In this document: piece after piece, positions 34,066 through 43,276 of the stretch | Numbering within the stretch: the stretch's first letter is position 1 | Layout: each line of letters starts with the position of its first letter | Origin: UBA4733 sp036734945 | Lineage (GTDB): Bacteria; Chloroflexota; UBA4733 | Length of the DNA stretch: 64,000 bases | Assembly: GCA_036734945.1 (NCBI GenBank) | Contig: DAIMXP010000009.1 | Coordinates: 1-64,000 of the forward strand | Reading direction: 5' to 3' | Notes under the pieces: model-generated | What the model saw: the letters and a program-made list of their open reading frames with translations, nothing else | Told to the model about the DNA's origin: nothing | Databases searched by the model: none | Program-made: the position numbers and the translations under genes

Positions 34066-35958
34066 TTACACCTCGCGGAACTCGCCCTCGACGGTGCTGT
34101 CTCCCGGCTGCTTCTGGCCTTCGGCGGCGCCGGGTTGGGCGCCGGCGGCAGCGCCGGCCTCCTGGTAGATCTGTTGACCGATCTTTTGCATCGACTCGGT
34201 CAGCTCCTCGGCAGCGCTGCGGATCTGCGCAGTGTCGGTCCCCTGGAGGGCCGAACGCACCGCCGCTACCTTGCCTTCGACTTCGCTGCGTAGTTCGGCC
34301 GACACTTTATCGCCGTTGTCACGCAGCGTCTTCTCCGCCTGGTAGGCGGCGCCATCGGCCTGGTTGCGCGCCTCGATCTCTTCGCGGCGACGCTGATCCT
34401 CGCCGGCGTGCTGCTCCGCTTCACGCACCATCCGGTCAACCTCGTCCTTGGAGAGGCCGCTGGAGGCCGTGATGGTGATCGTCTGCTGCTTGCCGGTGCC
34501 TTTATCGCGCGCTGCAACGTTCAGGATGCCGTTGGCGTCGATGTCAAACGTGACCTCGACCTGCGGCACGCCACGCTGCGCCGGTGGGATGCCATCCAGA
34601 TGGAAGCGGCCTAACGTCTTGTTCTCCGCCGCCATCGGGCGCTCGCCCTGAGCGACGTGGATCTCCACGCTCGGCTGGCTATCCGCCGCCGTGGTGTACG
34701 TCTCCGTCTTGCGCGTGGGGATCGTGGTGTTGCGAGGGATCATCGCCGTCATGACGCCGCCGAGGGTCTCCACGCCGAGCGTCAACGGGGTAACGTCCAG
34801 AAGCAAGACATCCTTGACGTCGCCCTTGAGGACGCCGGCCTGGATGGCCGCGCCGACCGCCACCACCTCGTCCGGGTTGACCCCCTTGTTCGGCTCCTTG
34901 CCGAACAGCTTGCGCACCGCCTCCACCACCGCCGGCATGCGGGTCATCCCGCCCACCAGCACCACCTCGTCGATCTGCGCCGCCGTCACCCCGGCGTCCG
35001 CCAGACACTGCTTGCAGGGCGCCACCGTCTGCTCAATCAGGTCCCCCACCAGTTGCTCCAGCTTGGCCCGCGATAGGGTGATCGCCAGGTGCTTCGGTCC
35101 ACTGGCGTCAGCCGTGATGAAGGGCAGGTTGATGTCCGTCTGCTGGGTGGTGGACAGTTCCACTTTAGCCCGCTCCGCCGCCTCCTTCAGGCGCTGCAAG
35201 GCCATGCGGTCTTGCCGCAGGTCGATGCCTTCCTGCTTCTTGAACTCGTCGGCCAGCCAGTTGAGGATGCGCTGGTCAAAGTCGTCGCCGCCCAGGTGGG
35301 TGTCGCCGTTGGTGGCCTTGACCTCGAAGACGCCTTCGCCCAGGGAGAGCACGCTCACGTCGAAGGTGCCGCCGCCCAGGTCGTAGACGGCAATGGTCTC
35401 GTCTTCCTTCTTGTCCAGGCCGTAAGCCAGCGAGGCGGCCGTGGGCTCGTTGATGATGCGCAGCACCTCCAGGCCAGCGATGCGTCCGGCGTCCTTCGTC
35501 GCCTGCCGCTGCGCGTCGTTGAAGTAGGCCGGCACCGTAATGACGGCCTCAGTGATCTTCTCGCCCAGCTTCGCTTCGGCGTCCGTCTTGAGCTTTTGCA
35601 GGATCATGGCCGAGACTTCCTGCGGACTGTAGTCGCGGTCGCCCAGTTTGACGCGGGCGTCCCCATTGGACGCCTCGGTGATCTTGTAGGCCACCATCTT
35701 CAGGCTGCGCTGCACCTCGGGGTCGCTGAACTTACGCCCCATGAAGCGCTTGATGGAAAAGATGGTGTTTTGCGGGTTGGTGACCGCCTGGCGCTTGGCG
35801 ATCTGACCGACGAGTCGCTCACCGGTCTTGGTGATCGCCACCATGGATGGCGTGATGCGGCCACCCTCCGCATTCTCGATGACGACCGGTTCGCCCGCCT
35901 CCATGACGGACATGCAGGAGTTGGTCGTGCCGAGGTCGATTCCTAAAACTTTTGCCAA
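34066..35958 (-). CDS. dnaK: Molecular chaperone DnaK
   Basis: 630-residue Hsp70. The N-terminal ATPase begins MAKVLGIDLGTTNSCMSV and contains VYDLGGGTFDVS and EVVLVGGMTRMPAV. The substrate-binding domain contains LLLDVTPLTLGVETLGG, and an acidic tail follows an Ala/Gly/Gln-rich linker. The start is TTG at 35958 with GAGAGGA upstream; no nearer ATG fits the N-terminus. grpE and dnaJ are not next to it, which is unusual. It folds client proteins with those cofactors. Confidence 0.96.
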   Translation of the reverse strand: MAKVLGIDLGTTNSCMSVMEAGEPVVIENAEGGRITPSMVAITKTGERLVGQIAKRQAVTNPQNTIFSIKRFMGRKFSDPEVQRSLKMVAYKITEASNGDARVKLGDRDYSPQEVSAMILQKLKTDAEAKLGEKITEAVITVPAYFNDAQRQATKDAGRIAGLEVLRIINEPTAASLAYGLDKKEDETIAVYDLGGGTFDVSVLSLGEGVFEVKATNGDTHLGGDDFDQRILNWLADEFKKQEGIDLRQDRMALQRLKEAAERAKVELSTTQQTDINLPFITADASGPKHLAITLSRAKLEQLVGDLIEQTVAPCKQCLADAGVTAAQIDEVVLVGGMTRMPAVVEAVRKLFGKEPNKGVNPDEVVAVGAAIQAGVLKGDVKDVLLLDVTPLTLGVETLGGVMTAMIPRNTTIPTRKTETYTTAADSQPSVEIHVAQGERPMAAENKTLGRFHLDGIPPAQRGVPQVEVTFDIDANGILNVAARDKGTGKQQTITITASSGLSKDEVDRMVREAEQHAGEDQRRREEIEARNQADGAAYQAEKTLRDNGDKVSAELRSEVEGKVAAVRSALQGTDTAQIRSAAEELTESMQKIGQQIYQEAGAAAGAQPGAAEGQKQPGDSTVEGEFREV

Positions 35959-36052
35959 GGATTGGTTCCTCTCAATGATGACGTGCCCTATCCTACGCCG
36001 ACGGTGTTAGAGTGGCGCATGCGCCGAATTAACAATGCGTTAGAACGCCAGC

Positions 36053-37516
36053 GTGCTCCTGCCTCCTGACGGTACCGAGGACCTGCCGCCCGAATCACCG
36101 AGCAGGCGCGGGCGGATCGCACGCCGTGTCGCCCTTGGTTCGCTTGCTGTGCTGGTCGCCGCCAGCGGCGCGGGCCTCGTGGCCGAAGTATTGCTGGGCA
36201 GGTTGAAGCCGCCGGGGGCCAAGGTATCGGCCGGGCCGAAGGTTCCGGCCGTGCCGACCGTCTATGTCCACTTAGGTCCCAACGTCACGCCGGCGCCGGC
36301 CGTCACGCCCAACCTGCCGACCAAAGGGAGCGGGCCGCCGCTGCAATTCTGGCATCCCTTCGGCGCCGACGCCGGCAACGAGCCGGCCGCGCATGCCGCG
36401 ATCTGGAACGCCTTCTCGGCAGCCACGGGGATTCCAGTTGCCAACACTGCCTTCCCCTCAACGATCACGGAGCCACTGTTAACGGTGCTACGGGCAGCGA
36501 TCTCCGCCGGCCAGCCGCCGGACGCAGTGTTGCTCGACCGCCTGCAACTGCCGGGGGCCATGACCAGTAACCTGATCGAAGATCTAGCGGCCTACAGCGG
36601 CAAGGACGGCGTCACTGCCACCGCATACTACCCGCACGTGTGGGCCGATGTGCATTTGGCCAGCCGCATGACTGCCGTGCCATTCGGGGCCGACGCCCGC
36701 GGACTGTGGTGGCGCAACGCCTATCTGACCCAGCAATCGATCGATCCCAACCACGGGCCGGCGACGCTTGAGGTACTCACCCGTCTCGCGGTGCCGCCGA
36801 TCCTCACGCCCCAAAAACAGCAGCAGTGGGGCTTCTCCCCCTACGTTGGTGAGTCCCACCCATACACCTGGGGTATGCCGTTTGGCGCACGCTGGTATGA
36901 TCCAGCAACTCGGCGCCTGACAGCTGCTGCCCCCGCCAACAGTGCCGCGCTGGACTGGTATGCTGCCCAGAAAAGCTCCCAATTCCCACCGAGCGCTTCA
37001 GGTGGTCCGAGCCCACTGCTGACCGGTCAGGTGCAAGCGCTGGTTGACGGCCATTGGTTGGTGTCTGCACTGCCGGCAGCCCAGCAAGCCACCTACGGCG
37101 CGGCCCCCCTGCCACCCCTTGCCGGCCATCCTGCAACAACCACCTGGTCCAGCGGCTACGGCGTGGCTTTACCGCCCGGCGCCGCCACGCCCGATCGTTC
37201 CTGGTCCTTCGCCGCCTACTATGGCGGCCAGCCGGCGGCGCTCGCCTATCTCGCCGCCGGGGGTCGGCGCGTCATGCCGGCGCAGCCCGCCCTGGCGGCG
37301 CTGCCGTCCGTGCTGGCCCCCGGCAAGCTCTGGCAGGTCTTCCTGGCGATGCTGCCAACGGCCTGGGCACGTCCAGCCATACCGGAGGCGGACTTCGCGT
37401 GGGTGGCACTGGCCGACGCCGCCGAACGCATCTTGCATGGCCAGGAATCACCGGCGGTAGGACTGCAAGCCTTGGATGCGGCAGTCAACGGGGCACTGCT
37501 GCGGGACGGATGGTGA
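36053..37516 (+). CDS. Extracellular solute-binding protein of an ABC importer
   Basis: 487 residues. The N-terminus has a basic stretch SRRGRIARRVALGSLAVLVA followed by a hydrophobic core, a signal or anchor. A Pro-rich linker leads to a family-1-like binding domain (PPLQFWHPFGADAGNEPAAH, later VPFGADARGLWWRNAYL and MPFGARWY). Such proteins capture sugars. There is no permease or ATPase beside it; the ATPase at 13815 could be a partner (inference). GTG at 36053 is used and no strong ribosome site is visible. Confidence 0.8.
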   Translation: MLLPPDGTEDLPPESPSRRGRIARRVALGSLAVLVAASGAGLVAEVLLGRLKPPGAKVSAGPKVPAVPTVYVHLGPNVTPAPAVTPNLPTKGSGPPLQFWHPFGADAGNEPAAHAAIWNAFSAATGIPVANTAFPSTITEPLLTVLRAAISAGQPPDAVLLDRLQLPGAMTSNLIEDLAAYSGKDGVTATAYYPHVWADVHLASRMTAVPFGADARGLWWRNAYLTQQSIDPNHGPATLEVLTRLAVPPILTPQKQQQWGFSPYVGESHPYTWGMPFGARWYDPATRRLTAAAPANSAALDWYAAQKSSQFPPSASGGPSPLLTGQVQALVDGHWLVSALPAAQQATYGAAPLPPLAGHPATTTWSSGYGVALPPGAATPDRSWSFAAYYGGQPAALAYLAAGGRRVMPAQPALAALPSVLAPGKLWQVFLAMLPTAWARPAIPEADFAWVALADAAERILHGQESPAVGLQALDAAVNGALLRDGW

Positions 37517-37520
37517 GCTC

Positions 37521-37546
37521 GTGCCGGCGCCTGAAGTCGCCGGCAC
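37521..37546. terminator. Hairpin between convergent genes
   Basis: A perfect 9-bp stem, GTGCCGGCG and its complement with an 8-base loop, starts 4 bases after the solute-binding protein stop and lies before the convergent pseudogene end. There is no T-run next to it; A-rich sequence follows 26 bases later. Confidence 0.5.
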
Positions 37547-37551
37547 GAGCG

Positions 37552-38400
37552 CTAACCTGCCGTAGTGACATAAAAAAAGTCGCGGTCGTCTGGTGTCAGG
37601 TAGCGTGAGGCCGAGCGGCCCATCCCCGGCATGAGCTTTTCGCCGTGTACCTGCGCCGAACCGGGTACATCGGGGAACAGGAAATTGAAGGTGACCCAGT
37701 AGCTATTGATGTCGAGTTCCATCGCCCGTTGCGCTCCCGCTGCCTGTAGTGCCTCGGCCAGCCCTCGGGCGGTGAGGGGGCTGCCAGTTTCCTTCTCCCG
37801 TGGCAGCTGGCCAGGACGCGGGAATTGTCAGGGTTGGAGGGAGCGAGGGGTGGTGGGTGACCGGGACATGCATGGCTCGCTGCGGGACGACCGGCGCGCT
37901 GGCCGGCGGCTGTGGTCCAGGCGATGGGGCAAAGAAAGGACTGGTCGTCGGCTGGGGCAAAGGCGACGGCGTGGCGATGAGGTTGGACGTCGGCCGAGGC
38001 GCCGCCGTGGGCGCCGCAGCGACCGATGAGGCGTCTGACGCGACCGTGGATACTGCGCCAGGTGGTGCAATGCCAGCCGGCGCCCCAATCGGTCTGCCCT
38101 GGCTCAGCCAGTACCAGTGCATCTGGACGAAGTCACTGAGCGAGTACCAGCCATCCTCCAGTAGTGCGACAGGTCCCGATCCCACATGCTGTCGCGCCGC
38201 CTCCACGAGGCTAATGAAGAGCGGAGTCCGACTGGAGTGAGATGTGAGCGGACCAAGACGACTCCAGCCTACAACAAGGACAAACAGGGCGGAGAGCACA
38301 AAAAAAGCATCCGCTTCTCGCGCTGTCGTCGCCTTCGTCGACTCCGTCGCTTGCCTGCGCTGTCGGGCGGTCGCAAGGTGCGTCCAACCTTCTCCTTCAC
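37552..38400 (-). pseudogene. Broken gene: membrane anchor, Pro-rich linker and tail of a phosphodiester-glycosidase-like protein
   Basis: Three frames must be joined to read one protein. From GTG 38400 a basic stretch ends in QREKRML. If the seven-base T-run (minus strand, 38300-38306) had eight bases, it would continue as the membrane helix FFVLSALFVLVVGW. That second frame then runs through a Pro/Ser-rich linker to about 37800. A third frame gives LTARGLAEALQAAGAQRAME and LDINSYWVTFNF, ending at 37552, typical of the C-terminus of phosphodiester glycosidase (NAGPA-like) proteins. The central catalytic part, some 200 residues, is missing. Either decay with deletion or sequence errors could explain it; the family call rests on the short tail. 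Confidence 0.55.
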
Positions 38401-38623
38401 GGCGCTAACGCAAAGGCGGCAAAGTGATGAAGACACCTGCCTGAAGCATACTGTTCCGCCACCCTGGTCCCAACTCCGGCTCATCGGATACGGTATGGAC
38501 CAGTATCCACCTGGCATCTGGGATTTATATGAAGGCACCGCCAGCACCCACGTATCGCACCGTGGTGGCATTGTTCGGTTGGAAGCTCTCCCGGGTCAAT
38601 GTGGTTGGCCGGGCGTCGTGCTC

Positions 38624-39130
38624 TCAGGTAGCATCGCCCCCCGGCCGTCGATCGCCGGTCAGCAAGCGGTCCTGCCAGTCGAGGGTAGTGCGGAGGTGTC
38701 GTTGCTCGCGCTGCAAGCTATCGACTTCCTCGCGGAGGCGCATGACGTCGCGCTCCAGGAGCGTGCTGCCGGAGGTGGTCAGCGGCGTCACCGGTACGCC
38801 GTCGAACGTCAGCCAGACCAGGCCGGTGAAGGCGCCGGTCAGCGCCAGCGCAGCGAGCAGCCGGAACCCATCTATGGCAAAGCCGCCCACCGGAGGGGCC
38901 ACGGGCGCCGGTGTGAACTGCCGCGGCGGCCCGCGCCGCGCATTCTGCGGAAAGCGGCCCTGGAAGCCCGGATCAATCCCGCCGGGGCCGTGGAACGGAT
39001 GGCCGCGGAAGCCCGCTGAAGGGAGCGCGGCCGCCCCGCTACCGACTGGCTGAACCGCGGCCAGGAGGGCAATTGCCATAATGAACGGTAGCGCGAAAAG
39101 CAAGAATCGAAGACGGAAGGACTGAGACAT
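38624..39130 (-). CDS. Hypothetical membrane protein with coiled coil
   Basis: 168 residues: an N-terminal signal or helix (FLLFALPFIMAIALLAAV), a Gly/Pro/Phe-rich linker (FRGHPFHGPGG onwards), a second helix (LLAALALTGAFTGLVWLTF) and a C-terminal charged coiled-coil-like segment (LLERDVMRLREEVDSLQREQ). No family was recognised. ATG at 39130. It probably spans the membrane twice. Confidence 0.65.
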   Translation of the reverse strand: MSQSFRLRFLLFALPFIMAIALLAAVQPVGSGAAALPSAGFRGHPFHGPGGIDPGFQGRFPQNARRGPPRQFTPAPVAPPVGGFAIDGFRLLAALALTGAFTGLVWLTFDGVPVTPLTTSGSTLLERDVMRLREEVDSLQREQRHLRTTLDWQDRLLTGDRRPGGDAT

Positions 39131-39211
39131 CCGCTGTACCCCATCATCTAGAACTACGAGCCAATCGTATCGCGGAGCACCGCGGGTTTCAACGCCGCGC
39201 CACCGTGCAAT

Positions 39212-39706
39212 TTAGCGTGCCATGGAAAGCTGAGAGAAACCTTGAAATCGGCGCCGTCCGCGTGGCGCCTGTCCGGCTGTGCGGTCATCGAGCTGCCCCG
39301 CCCCACGACTCTCTGCCACGGTGGTCTCCAGAAGCCGGCGCACCTCGCTCTCCCCTGACCGAGCTGCCGCGGCGGTGAGTGAACGATGACCGAAGCGCTG
39401 GGCAGTGGCATCCCAGGCCGCCTGGAGATGCCAGAGGTACGACAGCGGGACCCGCAAGCGATTGACCGCCTGCCAGCGCAGGCGCTGCCCGCCGACGCTC
39501 CAGCCTTCCGCCGGGTAATGCTCCAGGACATAACACGTGAGGCGAACGATGTCTCGCTGCTGAGCGACCGCACCCATGGGCGGCAGATGGCCACGCGAAT
39601 TCTGATACTGCTCGATTGCCAAGGCATGCTCCTCTCGGCCCCGGAGGGCGGTTGCGCCGGTGGGACCTGTCGGCCGGTCGCCACATTGTTGAATTGTGGG
39701 CGACAC
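39212..39706 (-). CDS. Hypothetical protein
   Basis: 164 residues from GTG at 39706, without a clear ribosome site. The segment ALAIEQYQNSRGHLPPMGAV to LSYLWHLQAAWDATAQRFG has natural composition and helical character, and overlapping frames look worse. The last 30 residues are Arg/Gly-rich and less convincing. No family was recognised and the true start may differ. Confidence 0.5.
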   Translation of the reverse strand: MSPTIQQCGDRPTGPTGATALRGREEHALAIEQYQNSRGHLPPMGAVAQQRDIVRLTCYVLEHYPAEGWSVGGQRLRWQAVNRLRVPLSYLWHLQAAWDATAQRFGHRSLTAAAARSGESEVRRLLETTVAESRGAGQLDDRTAGQAPRGRRRFQGFSQLSMAR

Positions 39707-39762
39707 AAATGAGAAAATGGCGAAGGAAGTATGAAGATGCCAATTGTAGGGGCGGTCAGTAT

Positions 39763-40242
39763 TCAGAGTGTCTTTTGCATCGTCGCGTTAGTAACGCGGT
39801 AGCCGGAAGTTGCGTAGAGGTGCTGCGCGATCACATTGTCGCCGAACACATTCAGGCCGATGCGCTGGACACCCTGTTGCCGTAGCCACGATTCCAGCGC
39901 AGCCAACGTCTGGCGTCCATAGCCCTTGCCACGCCAGCCCTCATTGATGGTGATGGAGTAGATGAAGGCATGCTCCCGATCCCCCGGCAGAAAAACCCAG
40001 AGGTGGCCGATGGCTTCATGCTGCTCGGTCGTCACCGTCCAAAAGAGGTGTCCGACGGTCTCCCGACCCTGGCTCAGCATGCCGTCGATTTGCCGATTCG
40101 CTTCCTCCTCCTCCCGTTCCAACGACGTGCCCAAATTGCGTTCCCGTTCGGCTGGATAGTCTTCCCGCAGCCGCGCCATGAATTCATCGAATTCTGGTTG
40201 CTGCATTGGGCGCAGCGTCACCACCAGTGTCTCCTGTTCCAC
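39763..40242 (-). CDS. GNAT family N-acetyltransferase
   Basis: 159 residues. The acetyl-CoA-binding motif INEGWRGKGYGRQTLAALE (R/Q-x-x-G-x-G/A type) is followed by IGLNVFGDNVIAQHLYATSGY, the usual C-terminal strands of GNAT enzymes. The N-terminal 80 residues are acidic and helical. GTG at 40242 is the start by frame, with a weak ribosome site. The acetyl acceptor is unknown. Confidence 0.88.
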   Translation of the reverse strand: MEQETLVVTLRPMQQPEFDEFMARLREDYPAERERNLGTSLEREEEEANRQIDGMLSQGRETVGHLFWTVTTEQHEAIGHLWVFLPGDREHAFIYSITINEGWRGKGYGRQTLAALESWLRQQGVQRIGLNVFGDNVIAQHLYATSGYRVTNATMQKTL

Positions 40243-40314
40243 GGTCCATTCGGCATGACGTTAGCCGTTGCTGCTACTCTGACGGATGGGAGCAGACGGG
40301 TAGCTCGACACTGG

Positions 40315-40385
40315 TGATGAAACCGGCGAGAATTGGAGGCGGTCATCGGTGTCCTTCTGCCTCCAATTCTCGCGGTTTCTCATCA
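40315..40385. repeat. Long hairpin downstream of the cobalamin operon
   Basis: The arms at 40315-40340 and 40364-40385 pair almost perfectly (CGAGAATTGGAGGC and its complement at the core, GATGA at the base). The unit lies between the end of cbiX at 40477 and the GNAT gene and may terminate the operon, although no T-run follows on the minus strand. A run of nine C bases is adjacent. Confidence 0.6.
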
Positions 40386-40476
40386 CCCCCCCCCGCAGGA
40401 TGCGCGGACAACTATGGGCTTGTCAAGGAACAGCTTCCCGATCACGTCGCGTGGCAGCCCCGCCAAAACCGGGAAG

Positions 40477-41409
40477 TTAATGCTTGACAGGCCCTATGGG
40501 CAGGAACCCTGGCGGAGGCGCGGCGCCGGCAAAGCATGACATCGCGCGCAGGCCCAGGGTCGCTTCCCGAGCACGGAGTAGCAATAGGCGAATGAGGTAC
40601 GGATGATTGCCAAGGTGCTCGGCAACGCGCAGCGGCACGTTCGGATGGCGCTGCTGCGTCTCCAGTACCTGGGACCGGATGCGTTGCACCAGGATGCCCG
40701 TATGGAGGAAGTAGGGAACGATGACCACCGAGCGGGCGCCCAGGGTAACGCAACGGCGAATGCCTTCGGGCACGCCCGGTGTAGCCTGGCTGATGAAGCA
40801 GGTTTCCACCAGAGGATGGCCATACTCCTCGCTAAAGAGCCTGGCGATCTTGAACAGATCAGAGTTCGCAGCAGGGTCGTGACTACCGCGTCCGACCAGG
40901 AGCACCGCCGTGTCTGACCCCTGCTCAGGCTGGATGTCACCGGCGACTTCTGCCCTTCGGTCGCTTTGCATTGAGCACTGCCGCTCGGGGGCGCACTGTT
41001 CGAGTCGCTCCTGCAATACAGCTCGCAGCAGCAGGTGGGGCAAGAGTGGCGGGGCCAAAAGGCAGCGGACGCCAGGGTGGCGTGCCCGGATCTGCGCAAA
41101 CTGTTGAGGCATATCCATCTTGCCGTGGCCCGCCTGGAGCAGCAGCACCGGTATTGCCACGATCACTCGCGCGCCGCCTGCTGCGAGCCAGTCGGCAGCT
41201 TCGCCTATGGCCGGTACCTGTTGACCGGGGTACTCGAGGACGCCGAGCGCCACCAAACGCCGGCTCGTCGCCGCCCGGACGGCCATTTCCAGCCCCTGCA
41301 ACTCCTGCTGGCCAGCCGGATCTTTACTGCCGTGGGCCATGAGCAGGATGGCAGGCGGGCGCCTGCGGGGACCTTCCGCTCCCTGGTTGAGCGCGGACTG
41401 CTCTTTCAT
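40477..41409 (-). CDS. cbiX: Sirohydrochlorin cobaltochelatase, two-domain CbiX
   Basis: 310 residues with two tandem chelatase-fold halves: AILLMAHGSKDPAGQQELQG near the start and AVLLVGRGSHDPAANSDLFK near residue 168. It inserts cobalt into sirohydrochlorin early in the anaerobic-type pathway. The first half has the expected active-site histidine (AHGS), and in the second the glycine-rich loop is GRGSHD. It is the last gene of the operon and overlaps cbiH by 4 bases. Tandem CbiX is the long form of the family; archaeal CbiXS has a single copy. Confidence 0.9.
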   Translation of the reverse strand: MKEQSALNQGAEGPRRRPPAILLMAHGSKDPAGQQELQGLEMAVRAATSRRLVALGVLEYPGQQVPAIGEAADWLAAGGARVIVAIPVLLLQAGHGKMDMPQQFAQIRARHPGVRCLLAPPLLPHLLLRAVLQERLEQCAPERQCSMQSDRRAEVAGDIQPEQGSDTAVLLVGRGSHDPAANSDLFKIARLFSEEYGHPLVETCFISQATPGVPEGIRRCVTLGARSVVIVPYFLHTGILVQRIRSQVLETQQRHPNVPLRVAEHLGNHPYLIRLLLLRAREATLGLRAMSCFAGAAPPPGFLPIGPVKH

Positions 41410-42200
41410 TGCTGATTCCCTCCGGCCTGTGCCAGTGGATAGCCACGCGGCGTGACCAGACGGCCGCCGAGCAGGCGTGTGGCGGAGTTCCCGATGATGA
41501 CGACAGTGAGCATGTCAACACGAGTTGCAGCGAGTTCACCCAGGGTCGTCATACGAACCTCTTGCTCGGGTCGACACACTTGCCGCGCGATAGCCACCGG
41601 CGTCATCGCCGGCCGTTCCGTCAGGAGAACGGCACAGGCCAGGGGGAGTTGCTGCCGGCGTCTCTCGCTCATCGGGTTATACAGCGCCACCACGAAATCG
41701 CCGATTGCGGCGCCCTTCAAGCGGCGTTCGATGACTGACCAGGGTGTCAAGAGGTCACTAAGGCTGATCGTGGCGAAGTCGCTCATCAGCGGCGCGCCGA
41801 CCAGCGCGGCCGCCGCTGTGGCAGCAGTAACGCCGGGGACAACGGTGATTGGCGGCCAGGCGACATCGTCGAAGCGCCAGCCTTGCTCCCAGGCCAGTTC
41901 GTAGACCAGCCCCGCCATGGCATATATCCCGGCATCGCCACTCGAGATGAGCGCGACCCGATACCCTTTCCGCGCCAGGTCCAGCGCAGCACGGCAGCGC
42001 TCCGCCTCCGCGCCGATGGCGCTTTCTACGAAGGTTGCGTTCGGTAACCAGTCACGAACAGCGGCCGTGTAGGCGTGATAGCCGACGATGCGGTCGGCGC
42101 GCCGGAGGGCATCCTCAGCCCGGTGGGTGAGATCGGCGTAGCCGCCCGGTCCAATGCCGACCACGCTGAGTTCACCTGATGCACTTTGACCCACGTTCAC
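41406..42200 (-). CDS. cbiH: Precorrin-3B / cobalt-factor III C17-methyltransferase
   Basis: 264 residues of the SAM-dependent tetrapyrrole methylase fold: VVGIGPGGYADLTHRAEDAL, ALISSGDAGIYAMAGLVYE and VVPGVTAATAAAALVGAPLM are the typical loops. It methylates C17 with ring contraction. Start GTG at 42200 overlaps the cbiG stop (GTGA), and its stop overlaps cbiX. The anaerobic name is preferred because cbiG and cbiD are present. Confidence 0.92.
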   Translation of the reverse strand: MNVGQSASGELSVVGIGPGGYADLTHRAEDALRRADRIVGYHAYTAAVRDWLPNATFVESAIGAEAERCRAALDLARKGYRVALISSGDAGIYAMAGLVYELAWEQGWRFDDVAWPPITVVPGVTAATAAAALVGAPLMSDFATISLSDLLTPWSVIERRLKGAAIGDFVVALYNPMSERRRQQLPLACAVLLTERPAMTPVAIARQVCRPEQEVRMTTLGELAATRVDMLTVVIIGNSATRLLGGRLVTPRGYPLAQAGGNQQ

Positions 42201-43276
42201 GCCGTCACCTCCGCTCGCCGCGCCAACGCCACCGTGGCATGCGCCGATTTGCGCTTCGGCAGCAGCAGTTCCGTCGCTCCCGCCGCGAGCAGGGCTGCCG
42301 GCTCGCAGACACCGGGTGTTCCTACCGCCGCCTCGACAACCGGCGATGGATTCGGTACACGCACGGTCGCCAGTTGTGACGCGCTGAAGTAGCTCACGGG
42401 TAGATGGTAACGACGAGCTAGCTCCCCGATCCCTGGTTCGTCGCGCTTGAGATCGATCGTGGCGAATGCGTGCAGGGCGTGGGCGGATACTCCCGCTTCG
42501 ACGAGCGCAGCCAGCAGCAGTGCCTCAATCTCGTCGGCCGGCGCTCCTCTGGAGCAGCCGATGCCTACCACCAGCGTTGGTGGGCGGTAGAGCACGTAGG
42601 GGCAGGACAGCCGGTTCGGCAAATCGCCAAGTACACGATCCGTGATGAATACTGCTGCGCCAACCGCGTCACTTGCTGCCGCCAGCTCTGCAAGATCAGT
42701 GCAGAGCCGGCACTGCCCTGCCGGAATGTCTCGTTGCCAATCGGTATCACCGGCATCCTGATAGATGAGCAAGGTTTCCCCGTTCAGCATGGCGGCGGAA
42801 GCGCGTTTGACGGACTGGCCGATGGCCTCCAAGCGCCAGCCGGCAGTCCGCCCCAGCAGGTCCAGCGCCGGCAGACCACGGCCATCGGAGGCTGTCGTAA
42901 TCACCGGCGTGGCGCCGAGCGCTGCAGCGACTTCGCGGGTGAGCGCGTTAGCGCCGCCGATGTGGCCGGACAGGACGCTGATGGCAAACGTTGCAGTCTC
43001 GTCCACGACGACCACGGCTGGGTCGCTTTGCTTATCCCGCAGCAGTGGCGCCAGCAAGCGCACGGCCGCGCCGAGGGCCATGAAGAGAATGAGACCATCG
43101 TAGGCGGGAAAGAGACGGGCAAGCAGTTCGCGCGCCGGTGGCTCGTAGGGAAGGGCATTGTCCTCAGCAATGGCCAGCCGTGCCGGGACATAGCGATCCA
43201 CCGGTGCCAGGGCCTGGGGCAAACGAGCGGAAGCGGCCACGCCGGCCCGTGTCAGGGCCACGCTCGCTAGGCGCAT
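42197..43276 (-). CDS. cbiG: Cobalamin biosynthesis protein CbiG (cobalt-precorrin-5A hydrolase)
   Basis: 359 residues from ATG 43276 (MRLASVALTRAGVA). The N-terminal and central domains include FMALGAAVRLLAPLL and SVLSGHIGGANALTREVA. The C-terminal domain has LVVGIGCSRGAPADEIEALL and FATIDLKRDEPGI. It opens the ring delta-lactone and releases acetaldehyde in the anaerobic pathway. Upstream in the same frame the sequence does not resemble CbiG, so the start is after cbiF with a 73-base gap, bridged by a 28-codon ORF. Confidence 0.9.
   Translation of the reverse strand: MRLASVALTRAGVAASARLPQALAPVDRYVPARLAIAEDNALPYEPPARELLARLFPAYDGLILFMALGAAVRLLAPLLRDKQSDPAVVVVDETATFAISVLSGHIGGANALTREVAAALGATPVITTASDGRGLPALDLLGRTAGWRLEAIGQSVKRASAAMLNGETLLIYQDAGDTDWQRDIPAGQCRLCTDLAELAAASDAVGAAVFITDRVLGDLPNRLSCPYVLYRPPTLVVGIGCSRGAPADEIEALLLAALVEAGVSAHALHAFATIDLKRDEPGIGELARRYHLPVSYFSASQLATVRVPNPSPVVEAAVGTPGVCEPAALLAAGATELLLPKRKSAHATVALARRAEVTA

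Noticed and set aside
38186..39019. Plus-strand open frame across 38.2-39.0 kb
   Set aside because: Its translation looks like antisense sequence of a membrane protein and a broken gene; there is no ribosome site and no recognisable motif.
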